Made by a program: the position numbers and the translations under genes | Assembly (NCBI RefSeq): GCF_938015785.1 | Contig: NZ_CALLWC010000051.1 | Span: 5,051 to 69,050 of the forward strand | From: an uncultured Campylobacter sp. | Lineage (GTDB): Bacteria; Campylobacterota; Campylobacteria; Campylobacterales; Campylobacteraceae | DNA length: 64,000 nucleotides | Direction of reading: 5' to 3' | Notes under the pieces: model-generated | What the model was told of the DNA's origin: nothing | Seen by the model: the letters and a program-made list of their open reading frames with translations, nothing else | The model's database searches: none | Shown: piece after piece, positions 8,594 to 17,500 of the stretch | How positions within the stretch are numbered: the stretch's first letter is position 1 | Layout: every line of letters begins with the position of its first letter

Positions 8594-9156
8594 AATTTAA
8601 CATTTGTGAAATTCCTGGATTTAGTTTTTAAAAATTATGATTAAATTTTATCGTTAGCTTGTTAAGGTTGTGGTTTCGTCTTTGAGCTTTTGGACAAAGT
8701 AGCCTGAAGCGGTGCACGAGGTGGCAAGCCCACAGGTTTTGCTCTGCGGTGGGGTTGATTAATATGATTTTAAATACTAAAATTTTGTGGTTTAGAATTT
8801 TAGCTGAGGGATTTACGCAAAATTTTAAGAAGTTGAATTGAGGGATGGATTTTGGCAGGAATTCTAATTTTATGCGGTATTGTTTGAAATTCTATGGAAT
8901 TTGCGGCTAATGGTTGGAAATTTGATTTATTAATTCGCGTGGATTTGCTTAGCGTTGCAGGATTAAAGCGTGAATTTTAAATTTCGTAAAATTTAAGAAT
9001 TAGTTACGTATGAGCTTCTTGCACTTCGCGGTTCCGACATTGCGGCAAAATTTCTTTCAAAAATGCCAAAGTGCGTATAAAATATATTCGTAATTTTCAG
9101 CACGAGATATTTGGCAAAAAGGCTAAGCTAGCGAGATCATGGATTTAAATTTAATT
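8594..9156. other. 563-bp gene-free region
   Basis: No credible ORF. A GC-richer core (8690-8755) stands out against AT-rich flanks with several RAATTY words, but I could not fold it into a known RNA class by eye. GTATAAAAT near 9079 could be a -10 box, but no gene follows it. Confidence 0.5.
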
Positions 9157-9369
9157 TTATTCTTGCTCTTTTGCGTCATCTTCAGAGTCCAGCTTTGCTT
9201 CTTCGATCAAAAGCCTGTTGGCTTCGGTAGCCTTTTTTATCTCGCTTAAGTTTTCTTCTATCTTATTTAGGCGCTTTTCAAGGGTATTTAGACGCTTTTC
9301 AGAGCGGGAGATAAAATAATAAATCAAATAAATCATAAAAACTATGATAATCCAAGGTATGATTTTCAT
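9157..9369 (-). CDS. Small membrane-anchored coiled-coil protein
   Basis: 70 residues. The start is the ATG at 9369 (MKIIPWIIIVFM), preceded by AAGGAATTTTAT; upstream in-frame codons lack a ribosome-binding site. Residues 3-21 form one membrane helix, followed by a heptad-like coiled coil with two near-identical segments (EKRLNTLEKRLNKIEENL). The tail is acidic and likely cytoplasmic. I do not recognise the family. The layout suggests an oligomeric inner-membrane protein lying just upstream of, and divergent from, the tRNA operon. Confidence 0.65.
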   Translation of the reverse strand: MKIIPWIIIVFMIYLIYYFISRSEKRLNTLEKRLNKIEENLSEIKKATEANRLLIEEAKLDSEDDAKEQE

Positions 9370-9446
9370 ATAAAATTCCTTAAAATTTAAAATTGCGCGC
9401 ATTATAGCAGAAATTTTATGAAATTTTAAAATAGGCTGTTTTAGCC

Positions 9447-9475
9447 TTGACAATTGGGGATTTTTCGGTTATAAT
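9447..9475 (+). promoter_or_regulatory. Consensus sigma-70 promoter of tRNA-tuf cluster
   Basis: TTGACA at 9447-9452 and TATAAT at 9470-9475 with 17-bp spacing form a perfect sigma-70 promoter. That is unusual in Campylobacter, where -35 boxes are rarely conserved. Transcription would begin near 9482, about 14 bases before the first tRNA. Confidence 0.85.
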
Positions 9476-9495
9476 TGCCACTTCAATTTCAAAAT

Positions 9496-9571
9496 GCTGG
9501 TGTAGCTCAGCTGGTAGAGCTACTGCCTTGTAAGCAGTGGGTCGGCGGTTCGATCCCGTCCACCAGCTCCA
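9496..9571 (+). tRNA. tRNA-Thr (anticodon TGT)
   Basis: 76-nt cloverleaf with a GCTGGTG/CACCAGC acceptor stem, anticodon loop CTTGTAA, GGTTCGATCC T-arm and encoded CCA. First of four clustered tRNAs before tuf. Confidence 0.96.
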
Positions 9572-9607
9572 TTTTTTGTAACAGTGTTTGACCAGATTTC
9601 ATCAAAG

Positions 9608-9692
<85 letters not shown>

Positions 9693-9704
9693 TGAATTTT
9701 TGAT

Positions 9705-9781
9705 GCGGGATTAGCTCAGTTGGCTAGAGCATCAGCCTTCCAAGCTGAGGGTCGCGGGTTCGAGCCCCGTTTCCCGCTCCA
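9705..9781 (+). tRNA. tRNA-Gly (anticodon TCC)
   Basis: 77-nt cloverleaf, acceptor GCGGGA with matching TCCCGC, anticodon loop CTTCCAA, encoded CCA. Confidence 0.95.
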
Positions 9782-9894
9782 CCATTTAGGTTTACTGGGA
9801 GCTGTAAAACTTAACTGCTTTTATATGCTTACATAATCTAAATTTTGGTCGCATTGTTGGGTATTGGTAGCGATTTCTCTTTGCCTGAGTTTAG

Positions 9895-9969
<75 letters not shown>

Positions 9970-10025
9970 TAAAATAGAGTCGCTTAGTTTGTTGTGTAAT
10001 CCACAAATCAATAACGGAGGATATG

Positions 10026-11225
10026 ATGGCTAAAGAAAAATTTAATCGTAACAAGCCACACGTAAACATTGGTACCATCGGTCACGTTGACCATGGTAAG
10101 ACTACTTTGACAGCTGCTATTTCTGCTGTTCTTTCTAGGAAAGGTCTGGCTGAGCTAAAGGACTACGACAATATCGATAACGCTCCAGAGGAAAAAGAGC
10201 GCGGTATTACTATCGCTACGTCTCACATCGAATATGAGACCGAGAAACGTCACTATGCTCACGTTGACTGCCCTGGTCACGCCGACTACGTAAAAAATAT
10301 GATTACCGGCGCGGCTCAGATGGACGGAGCTATTTTAGTTGTTTCCGCTGCAGATGGCCCTATGCCTCAAACTCGCGAGCATATCTTGCTTTCTCGCCAA
10401 GTAGGCGTTCCTTATATCGTAGTTTTCCTAAACAAAACCGATATGGTTGATGATCCGGATCTTTTAGAGCTAGTTGAAGAGGAAGTTAGAGACCTTTTAA
10501 AAGAGTATAAATTCCCTGGCGACGAGACCCCAATCATTAAAGGCTCTGCCCTTAAGGCTCTTGAGGAAGCTAAAGCCGGACAAGACGGCGAATGGTCTGC
10601 AAAGATTATGGAGCTTATGGACGCGGTTGATAGCTATATTCCAACTCCTGTTCGAGATACCGATAAAGATTTCCTTCTTCCGATCGAAGATATTTTCTCG
10701 ATTTCCGGTCGCGGTACCGTTGTAACCGGTAGAATCGAAAAAGGTATCGTTAAAGTTGGCGATACTATCGAGATCGTAGGTATTAAACCTACTCAAACTA
10801 CTACCGTTACCGGCGTTGAGATGTTTAGAAAAGAGATGGATCAAGGTGAAGCCGGCGATAACGTAGGTGTTTTATTGCGCGGTACCAAGAAAGAAGAAGT
10901 AGAGCGCGGTATGGTTTTATGCAAACCAAAATCGATCACTCCTCATACTAAATTTGAGGGCGAGGTTTATATCCTAACTAAAGAAGAGGGCGGACGCCAT
11001 ACTCCATTCTTTAATAATTATAGACCGCAGTTTTACGTTCGTACGACAGATGTTACCGGTTCGATTACTCTTCCTGAGGGAACCGAGATGGTTATGCCGG
11101 GCGACAACGTTAAAATCACTGTTGAGCTAATCGCTCCGATCGCTCTTGAGCAAGGTACTCGCTTCGCGATTCGCGAAGGCGGTCATACCGTAGGTTCAGG
11201 CGTCGTTTCGAAAATCATCGCTTAA
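10026..11225 (+). CDS. tuf: Elongation factor Tu
   Basis: 399 residues. Of two adjacent ATGs (10023 and 10026), the second gives the family N-terminus MAKEKFNRNKPHVN and proper spacing from GGAGG at 10016. G-domain motifs are GHVDHGKT, DCPGHADY and NKTD. It delivers aminoacyl-tRNA to the ribosome. RAATTY words are scarce in this gene compared with the spacers, as expected for a highly expressed gene under codon selection. EF-Tu is the known target of Doc toxins, one of which is encoded about 6 kb upstream. Confidence 0.99.
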   Translation: MAKEKFNRNKPHVNIGTIGHVDHGKTTLTAAISAVLSRKGLAELKDYDNIDNAPEEKERGITIATSHIEYETEKRHYAHVDCPGHADYVKNMITGAAQMDGAILVVSAADGPMPQTREHILLSRQVGVPYIVVFLNKTDMVDDPDLLELVEEEVRDLLKEYKFPGDETPIIKGSALKALEEAKAGQDGEWSAKIMELMDAVDSYIPTPVRDTDKDFLLPIEDIFSISGRGTVVTGRIEKGIVKVGDTIEIVGIKPTQTTTVTGVEMFRKEMDQGEAGDNVGVLLRGTKKEEVERGMVLCKPKSITPHTKFEGEVYILTKEEGGRHTPFFNNYRPQFYVRTTDVTGSITLPEGTEMVMPGDNVKITVELIAPIALEQGTRFAIREGGHTVGSGVVSKIIA

Positions 11226-11231
11226 TTTTTT

Positions 11232-11266
11232 GCAAGTGGAATTTTAAAATTCCACTTGCTTTTTTA
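11232..11266 (+). terminator. Intrinsic terminator after tuf
   Basis: A perfect 28-nt palindrome (11232-11259), arms GCAAGTGGAATTTT and its complement, followed by a T run. The palindrome centre is the same AATTTTAAAATT core that recurs through the window. Confidence 0.85.
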
Positions 11267-11280
11267 TTCAAGGAAACCAA

Positions 11281-11454
11281 ATGGCAAAGAATTCAAGTAG
11301 AGTAAAGGTCGGATTAAAATGCTCCGAAAGTGGCGATATTAACTATACTACTTATAAAAATAGCAAAACTACGACCGAAAAACTAGAACTTAAAAAATAT
11401 TGCCCTAGATTAAAAAAGCACACGCTTCATAAAGAAGTAAAGTTAAAAGGCTAA
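11281..11454 (+). CDS. rpmG: 50S ribosomal protein L33
   Basis: 57 residues, starting ATGGCAAAG at 11281 after AAGGAAACCAA. The sequence contains VKVGLKCSESGDINYTTYKN and KKYCPRLKKHTLHKE, typical bL33. Zinc-binding forms have CxxC pairs; here only one cysteine of each pair remains (C14 in KCSES and the one in KYCPR), so zinc binding is probably lost. It lies between tuf and trnW, the standard place in Campylobacter. Confidence 0.93.
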   Translation: MAKNSSRVKVGLKCSESGDINYTTYKNSKTTTEKLELKKYCPRLKKHTLHKEVKLKG

Positions 11455-11461
11455 TTGTTAT

Positions 11462-11537
11462 AGGGCAATAGCTCCAACGGTAGAGCGCCGGATTCCAAAT
11501 CCGATGGTTGGGGGTTCGAATCCCTCTTGCCCTGCCA
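11462..11537 (+). tRNA. tRNA-Trp (anticodon CCA)
   Basis: 76-nt cloverleaf, acceptor AGGGCAA/TTGCCCT, anticodon loop TTCCAAA, GGTTCGAATCC T-arm, encoded CCA. It sits just before secE as in related genomes. Confidence 0.96.
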
Positions 11538-11549
11538 CGAGGATTGGGT

Positions 11550-11723
11550 ATGGAAAAAGTAAAAGAGTATTATAAACAAGCAAAGATAGAGTTAGATAAG
11601 GTAATTTTCCCGACTAAAGATCAGACTAAAACAGCATATATCTCTGTAGTAGTCGTAGTCGTAGTTATCGCACTGTTCTTAGCGCTAGTGGATCTTATTA
11701 TGTCTGCTTTGATAACTGCTTAA
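11550..11723 (+). CDS. secE: Protein translocase subunit SecE
   Basis: 57 residues starting MEKVKEYYKQAKIELDKV, with an ACGAGG element upstream. It has the amphipathic helix, the conserved VIFPTKDQ segment and a single valine-rich membrane helix (residues 29-53), the short one-helix SecE form. It is a core component of the SecYEG inner-membrane channel. It starts 12 bases after trnW and precedes nusG by 14 bases. Confidence 0.94.
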   Translation: MEKVKEYYKQAKIELDKVIFPTKDQTKTAYISVVVVVVVIALFLALVDLIMSALITA

Positions 11724-11737
11724 GTAAGGATCGCAAT

Positions 11738-12268
11738 ATGGCAAATAAATGGTATGCGATACAAACTTACGCCGGCAGCGAGATGGCGGTAAAGCGCGCA
11801 ATAGAAGCGCTAAAGCAAGACGAAGCGCTTGAGACTAAGATCGGCGAAGTGCTAGTGCCTACCGAAGATGTTATAGAGGTCAAAAATACAAAGCAAACCA
11901 TTAAAGAGCGTAGCTTATATCCAGGGTATTGTTTTGCAAATTTAGATTTGGATACCACTTTATGGCATAGAATTCAGATGCTGCCTAAGGTCAGTCGCTT
12001 TATCGGCGAGGCGAAAAAACCCTCTCCGCTACCGGAAAAAGATATCGAAATAATTCTAGAAAAGATCAATAATCGCGAGGCTCCTAAGCCGAAGATAAAT
12101 TTTGAAGACGGAGAGACGGTTAGGATCGTCGACGGACCTTTTGCTAATTTCAACGGCATCGTAGAAGAGTATGATATGATCCATGGCAAGCTTCGCCTCA
12201 ATGTTTCGATCTTCGGACGAAGCACGCCGATTGAAATTTCATATTCGCAAGTTGAAAAGATTATTTAA
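11738..12268 (+). CDS. nusG: Transcription termination/antitermination factor NusG
   Basis: 176 residues with the N-terminal NGN domain (KWYAIQTYAGSEMAVKRAIE, LYPGYCFANLDLD) and a C-terminal KOW domain (GETVRIVDGPFANFNGIVEEYD). It binds RNA polymerase and couples it to Rho or to ribosomal protein S10. It sits in the usual secE-nusG-rplK order. Confidence 0.97.
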   Translation: MANKWYAIQTYAGSEMAVKRAIEALKQDEALETKIGEVLVPTEDVIEVKNTKQTIKERSLYPGYCFANLDLDTTLWHRIQMLPKVSRFIGEAKKPSPLPEKDIEIILEKINNREAPKPKINFEDGETVRIVDGPFANFNGIVEEYDMIHGKLRLNVSIFGRSTPIEISYSQVEKII

Positions 12269-12288
12269 ATTTTATAAGGAGTAAATTT

Positions 12289-12714
12289 ATGGCTAAGAAA
12301 GTTGTTGGCGAAATCAAGCTGCAAATAGCGGCCGCAAAAGCAAATCCAAGCCCGCCGGTAGGTCCTGCGCTAGGCCAAAAGGGCGTTAATATTATGGAAT
12401 TTTGCAAAGCGTTTAACGAGCGAACCAAAGATATGGCGGGCTTTAATATCCCGGTCATCATCACGGTTTATGCCGATAAAAGCTTTACTTTTATCACTAA
12501 GCAACCGCCTGCGACAGATTTGATCAAAAAGGCGGCGAAGATAGATAAAGGTTCGGACAACCCTCTTAAAAAGAAGGTAGCATCCTTAACTAAGGCTCAA
12601 GTTTTAGAGATCGTCGAGAAAAAGATCGCCGATCTGAATACCAAAGATAGAGAGCAGGCTGCTAGGATTATAGCGGGTTCGGCTCGCTCTATGGGTATTA
12701 CGGTCACTGACTAG
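12289..12714 (+). CDS. rplK: 50S ribosomal protein L11
   Basis: 141 residues, full length. The N-terminal block with PSPPVGPALGQKGVNIMEF and the C-terminal rRNA-binding domain (IIAGSARSMGITV) are both present. L11 forms the GTPase-associated centre with L10 and L7/L12, whose genes follow. The start follows AAGGAG at a good distance. Confidence 0.98.
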   Translation: MAKKVVGEIKLQIAAAKANPSPPVGPALGQKGVNIMEFCKAFNERTKDMAGFNIPVIITVYADKSFTFITKQPPATDLIKKAAKIDKGSDNPLKKKVASLTKAQVLEIVEKKIADLNTKDREQAARIIAGSARSMGITVTD

Positions 12715-12770
12715 ACCTTTTGACCGCTAAGGTTTAAAAAAGCGGTAGCACTTTAATTGCGGAGAAATAT

Positions 12771-13472
12771 ATGCCAAAAAATTCAAAAAGATTCAACGAA
12801 CTTTTAAAAAAAGTTGACGTAAATAAAATTTATAGTGTAGACGAAGCGGTAAGCACAGTAAAAACTCTAGCTTCTGCTAAATTTGATGAGACAGTGGAGA
12901 TCGCTCTTAAACTAAACGTAGATCCAAGACATGCCGATCAGATGGTGCGCGGCTCGGTCGTTTTGCCTGCTGGTACTGGCAAGAGCGTTCGAGTAGCCGT
13001 GGTTGCAAAAGACGCAAAAGCTAGCGAGGCTAGCGAAGCAGGTGCCGATATCGTGGGTGCCGATGATCTGATCGAAGAGATTCAAAAGGGAAATATAAAT
13101 TTCGACGTTCTTATCGCCACTCCAAATTTAATGGGACTAGTCGGTAAGGTAGGTCGTATTCTTGGTCCAAAAGGCGTTATGCCAAACCCTAAAACCGGTA
13201 CCGTTACTATGGATGTCGCTCAGGCGGTTAAAAACGCTAAGGGTGGACAGGTAAATTTCCGCGTCGATAAGCAGGGTAATATCCACGCAGGCCTTGGCAA
13301 GGCTAGCTTTAGCAAAGAGCAGCTTTTAGACAATATTACGACATTTATCAAAACCATAAATAAGCATAAGCCGGCGACTGCGAAAGGTAGATACGTAACT
13401 CATGCATCGCTTTCACTTACTATGAGCCCTGCAGTTACACTGGATAATCAAGAAATAATCGATTTAAAATAA
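12771..13472 (+). CDS. rplA: 50S ribosomal protein L1
   Basis: 233 residues, normal length. Typical segments are KLNVDPRHADQMVRGSVVLP, GRILGPKGVMPNPKTGTVT and ASLSLTMSP. L1 forms the mobile L1 stalk near the E site and in many bacteria represses its own operon by binding the mRNA. The 56-bp spacer before it contains a short palindrome (TGACCGCTAAGG..AGCGG) that could be part of such control. Confidence 0.98.
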   Translation: MPKNSKRFNELLKKVDVNKIYSVDEAVSTVKTLASAKFDETVEIALKLNVDPRHADQMVRGSVVLPAGTGKSVRVAVVAKDAKASEASEAGADIVGADDLIEEIQKGNINFDVLIATPNLMGLVGKVGRILGPKGVMPNPKTGTVTMDVAQAVKNAKGGQVNFRVDKQGNIHAGLGKASFSKEQLLDNITTFIKTINKHKPATAKGRYVTHASLSLTMSPAVTLDNQEIIDLK

Positions 13473-13585
13473 AATTTTAAATTTTTATCTTAGATTGGAG
13501 ATAGCTCAAGGTTTTTAACTTAATTGATCGAAATTTTAAAATTTCGATCGCTTGGCTTGAAATCACCGATCGGAAAGGAGACCTA
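13473..13585 (+). promoter_or_regulatory. rplJ leader with perfect 24-bp palindrome
   Basis: The rplA-rplJ spacer contains GATCGAAATTTT followed directly by its complement at 13526-13549. The L10 leader is a known autoregulation site in many bacteria. Whether this palindrome is that site or only another copy of the AAATTTTAAAATTT repeat cannot be decided here. There is no strong T run after it. Confidence 0.45.
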
Positions 13586-14065
13586 ATGACGAGAGACGAA
13601 AAATCAAAGATAGTAGCGGAGCTTGGCGAGGCTTTCAAAGCTAGCGAAGCTATAGTAATTTCCGATTTTAAAGGCCTTAGCGTTAAGCAGCTTGAAGATC
13701 TTCGAAATAGCGCGCGCGAAGCGGGCGTAAAGGTTCGAGTTATCAAAAACACCCTAGCCAATATCGCATTAAAAAATGCCGAAAAAAACGGACTTAGCTT
13801 TAAAGATACCAATATCTTCTTATGGGGCGAGCAGCTTTCTGTATGTAAAGTAGCGGCTAAATTTGAAGAGAAAAATGAAATTTTTAAGCTTAAGACCGCT
13901 CATATCGATGGGGAAGTAGCCGGCATAGATAAGGTTAGAGCGCTTTCGAAGATGCCTTCGAGAGACGAGCTTATCGCGATGTTACTTCAAGTATGGAATG
14001 CGCCGATTCAAAATTTTACGATCGGCCTCAATGCGCTTAAGCAGAAAAAAGAAGCTAGCGCTTAA
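13586..14065 (+). CDS. rplJ: 50S ribosomal protein L10
   Basis: 159 residues. The N-terminal rRNA-binding part is clear (EAIVISDFKGLSVKQLEDLR, VRVIKNTLANIA), and a C-terminal helix (IGLNALKQKKEASA) provides the L7/L12 docking site. GGAAAGGAG precedes the ATG. It is cotranscribed with rplL, 20 bases downstream. Confidence 0.97.
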   Translation: MTRDEKSKIVAELGEAFKASEAIVISDFKGLSVKQLEDLRNSAREAGVKVRVIKNTLANIALKNAEKNGLSFKDTNIFLWGEQLSVCKVAAKFEEKNEIFKLKTAHIDGEVAGIDKVRALSKMPSRDELIAMLLQVWNAPIQNFTIGLNALKQKKEASA

Positions 14066-14085
14066 TTAAAATTTAGGAGAATAAA

Positions 14086-14466
14086 ATGGCAATTTCAAAA
14101 GAAGATGTTTTAGAGTATATCTCTAATCTTTCGGTGCTAGAGCTTAGCGAACTAGTTAAAGAATTCGAAGAAAAATTCGGCGTAAGCGCAGCTCCGGTTA
14201 TGGTGGCTGGCGGCGCAGGTGCAGGCGGCGCAGGTGCGGCAGCGGCTGAAGAGAAAACGGAATTCGATGTCGTATTGCTTGATGCGGGCGATAAGAAGAT
14301 CAACGTAATCAAGGTTGTTCGCGCCTTAACGGGTCTTGGTCTAAAAGAAGCCAAAGACGCTACCGAGGCTACTCCGTCCGTTCTTAAAGAGGGACTTAAC
14401 AAAGAAGACGCCGAGAAGGCTAAAAAAGAGCTTGAAGAAGCAGGCGCTAAAGTCGAACTCAAATAA
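14086..14466 (+). CDS. rplL: 50S ribosomal protein L7/L12
   Basis: 126 residues with the N-terminal dimerisation domain, an Ala/Gly-rich hinge (AGGAGAGGAGAAAAEE, residues 44-59) and the C-terminal factor-binding domain (EFDVVLLDAGDKKINVIKVV). It is the multicopy stalk protein that recruits translation GTPases, including EF-Tu and EF-G encoded in this window. Confidence 0.98.
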   Translation: MAISKEDVLEYISNLSVLELSELVKEFEEKFGVSAAPVMVAGGAGAGGAGAAAAEEKTEFDVVLLDAGDKKINVIKVVRALTGLGLKEAKDATEATPSVLKEGLNKEDAEKAKKELEEAGAKVELK

Positions 14467-14469
14467 ATC

Positions 14470-14530
14470 GCGAAATTTTAAAATTTCGCATACAAATGTG
14501 TGCCGGTGCGCTGCATCGGCACTTCTTTCT
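14470..14530 (+). terminator. Attenuator-like double hairpin between rplL and rpoB
   Basis: Two hairpins occur in the spacer: a perfect 20-nt palindrome GCGAAATTTT/AAAATTTCGC (14470-14489), then GTGCCG (14500-14505) pairing with CGGCAC (14517-14522), followed by TTCTTTCTTT. A partial terminator here is known in other bacteria and sets the ratio of ribosomal protein to polymerase. Confidence 0.6.
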
Positions 14531-14556
14531 TTAAAATACAACTACGAGGTAGTGGA

Positions 14557-17500
14557 ATGTTAAACAGCCTATATTCAGGAAATCGTCTTAGAGTGGATTT
14601 TTCAAAGGTTCCCAAAGACATCGAAATTCCAAATTTATTACAACTACAAAAGAAAAGTTTTGATCATTTTTTAAATCTTGATAACTCGGGTGGAGAAAGC
14701 GGCATAGAGAAGGTTTTCAAAGCCATTTTTCCTATCCACGACGCACAGAATAGACTAAGTATCGAGTATGTAAGTAGCGAAATTTCAAAGCCAAAGTATT
14801 CGATTAGAGAATGCATGGAAAGAGGGCTTACTTATTCGGTAAATTTAAAGATGAAGCTACGTTTGCTAGTGCATGAGCGCGATGAAAAGACGGGCAAAAA
14901 AATCGGCGTAAAAGAGATCAAAGAGCAAGATATATTCATTCGCGACATTCCTCTAATGACCGATAGAATTTCATTTATCATAAACGGCGTAGAGCGCGTA
15001 GTCGTAAATCAGCTGCACAGAAGCCCGGGCGTAATCTTCAAAGAGGAAGAGAGCCCGACGGTTCTAAATAAACTCATCTATACCGCTCAAATAATACCAG
15101 ATCGCGGCAGCTGGCTATACTTCGAGTACGACGTAAAAGACGTACTATACGTGCGCATAAATAAAAGGCGCAAGGTTCCGATCACGATCCTATTTCGCGC
15201 ACTCGGTTACAAAAAACAAGACATTATAAAATTATTTTATCCTATTAAGACGATCTATATCAAAAAAGGAAAATTCCTAACCGATTTCGATCCGAAAGAA
15301 TACGCGGGCAGGCTCGATTACGACATTATAAACGAAAAGGGCGAGGTGCTTCATCAAGCAAGCAAGCGCCTAACATCCAAAAAAGCGGAGAAGCTGGCGG
15401 AGGACGGACTAAAACTCATCGAGTATCCGGCTGAAATTTTAGCCGAGCGCTATCTAGCGGACGCCATCGTCGATAAAAACAGCGGCGAAGTGCTTTTTGA
15501 TTCGCTAACCGCGCTTGATGAGGGCAAGCTAGCCAAGATCGCTAACACAGAGAAAAAATTTACGATCGCTAACGACCTAGCTAGCGGCGTAGATACTTCA
15601 ATCATAAATTCCTTCATCCAAGACGCCGACGCGCTTAAGCTCTTGCAACAAAGCGAGGGCATAGACGACGAGAACGATCTAGCTGCGATTAGAATTTACA
15701 AAGTTATGCGCCCGGGTGAGCCGGTGGTAAAAGAGGCGGCAAAGAGCTTCGTAAACGATCTGTTTTTCAACCCTGAGCGCTACGATCTAACCAAAGTAGG
15801 TCGTATGAAAATGAATCACAAACTAGGCATCGAAGCGCCGGAGTACGTAACCGTACTAACCAGCGAGGATATTATCAAGACGGCGAAATATTTAATTAGA
15901 GTTAAAAACGGCGACGGCTTCATCGACGATCGCGATAATCTCGGCAATCGTCGTATTCGCTCGATTGGCGAGCTTTTGGCAAATGAGATGCACCTTGGAT
16001 TTATCAAGGTTCAAAAGGCGACCAAAGATAAATTTACCGGCATTAGCGGAAATTTAGACGAGCTTATGCCGTATGATTTCGTAAACCCTAAAATCATCAC
16101 CACTACGCTTATGGAATTTTTCACCGGCGGTCAGCTAAGCCAGTTTATGGATCAGACCAATCCGCTTAGCGAGGTCACGCATAAGCGCCGTCTATCTGCG
16201 CTGGGCGAGGGCGGTTTAGTTAAAGAGCGCGCCGGCTTTGAGGTGCGCGACGTCCATCCTACGCACTACGGTAGAATTTGCCCTATCGAGACGCCGGAGG
16301 GTCAAAACATCGGTCTTATTAACACCCTAGCGACCTATGCGAAGGTAAATGATCTGGGCTTCGTCGAGGCTCCGTATAAAAGAGTCGTAAACGGCAAGGT
16401 AACCGACGAGATTGTCTATCTTACCGCTACGCAGGAAGAAGGGCTCGTAATCGCTCCTGCGTCCGCTAAATTGGACGAAGAGGGCAATATCGTAGAGGAG
16501 CTTTTGGAGGTTAGAAAAGACGGCGAAAATATCATGGCTAAACGCGAGGATATTTCGCTGATAGACCTTTGCTCCGGTATGGTCGCGGGCGTAGCGGCGT
16601 CGTTGATTCCGTTTTTGGAGCACGACGATGCTAACCGCGCACTTATGGGCTCGAACATGCAGCGCCAAGCCGTGCCGCTTCTGCACTCTACTGCTCCTAT
16701 CGTCGGAACGGGCATGGAAGCGATTATCGCGCGCGATTCATGGGAAGCGATCAAGGCCATTCGCGACGGCGTCGTAGAAAAGGTCGATAATAAAAATATC
16801 TTTATTTTGGGCGAGGACGAGAAGGGACCGTTTATCGATCACTACTCGATGGAGAAAAATTTACGCACCAACCAAAACACTACCTTTTCACAGCGCCCTA
16901 TCGTGCGAAAAGGCGACGTGATAAAGGCCGGTCAAATCATAGCCGACGGTCCTAGCATGGACGGCGGCGAGCTTGCGATCGGCAAAAACGCCCTTATAGC
17001 TTTCATGCCGTGGCATGGCTATAATTACGAGGACGCCGTCGTCATGAGCGAAAAGATGATCCGCGCCGACGAATACACCAGCGTGCATGTTTATGAAAAG
17101 GAGATCGAGGCTAGAGAGCTTAAAGACGGCGTGGAGGAGATCACGCGCGACATCCCTAATATCAAAGAGGAGGAGCTTACCCACCTCGATGATAGCGGTA
17201 TCGTAAAGATAGGTACTCACGTAAAACCGGGCATGATCCTAGTAGGCAAGGTAACTCCGAAGGGCGAGGTTAAACCGACGCCTGAAGAGAGGCTTTTGCG
17301 CGCAATTTTTGGCGAGAAGGCGGGACATGTGGTAAATAAATCTCTCTACGCGACCGCCTCTATGGAAGGCGTAGTGATCGACGTTAAAATTTTTACCAAA
17401 AAGGGCTACGAGAAGGATCCACGCACGAACAAAGCCTATGAGGATGAAAAAACCGAGCTCGAAAGGGAGCATCACGACAGGCTTTTGATGCTTGATCGCG

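Noticed and set aside
8690..8755. GC-rich core as a possible structured RNA or riboswitch
   Set aside because: No convincing nested stems or known riboswitch motif could be drawn by eye, and no gene follows within 400 bp on the plus strand.
16141..16260. Glutamate after SALG in RpoB as a rifampicin-resistance change
   Set aside because: The classical hotspot residues are unchanged, and the substitution may be typical of the lineage.
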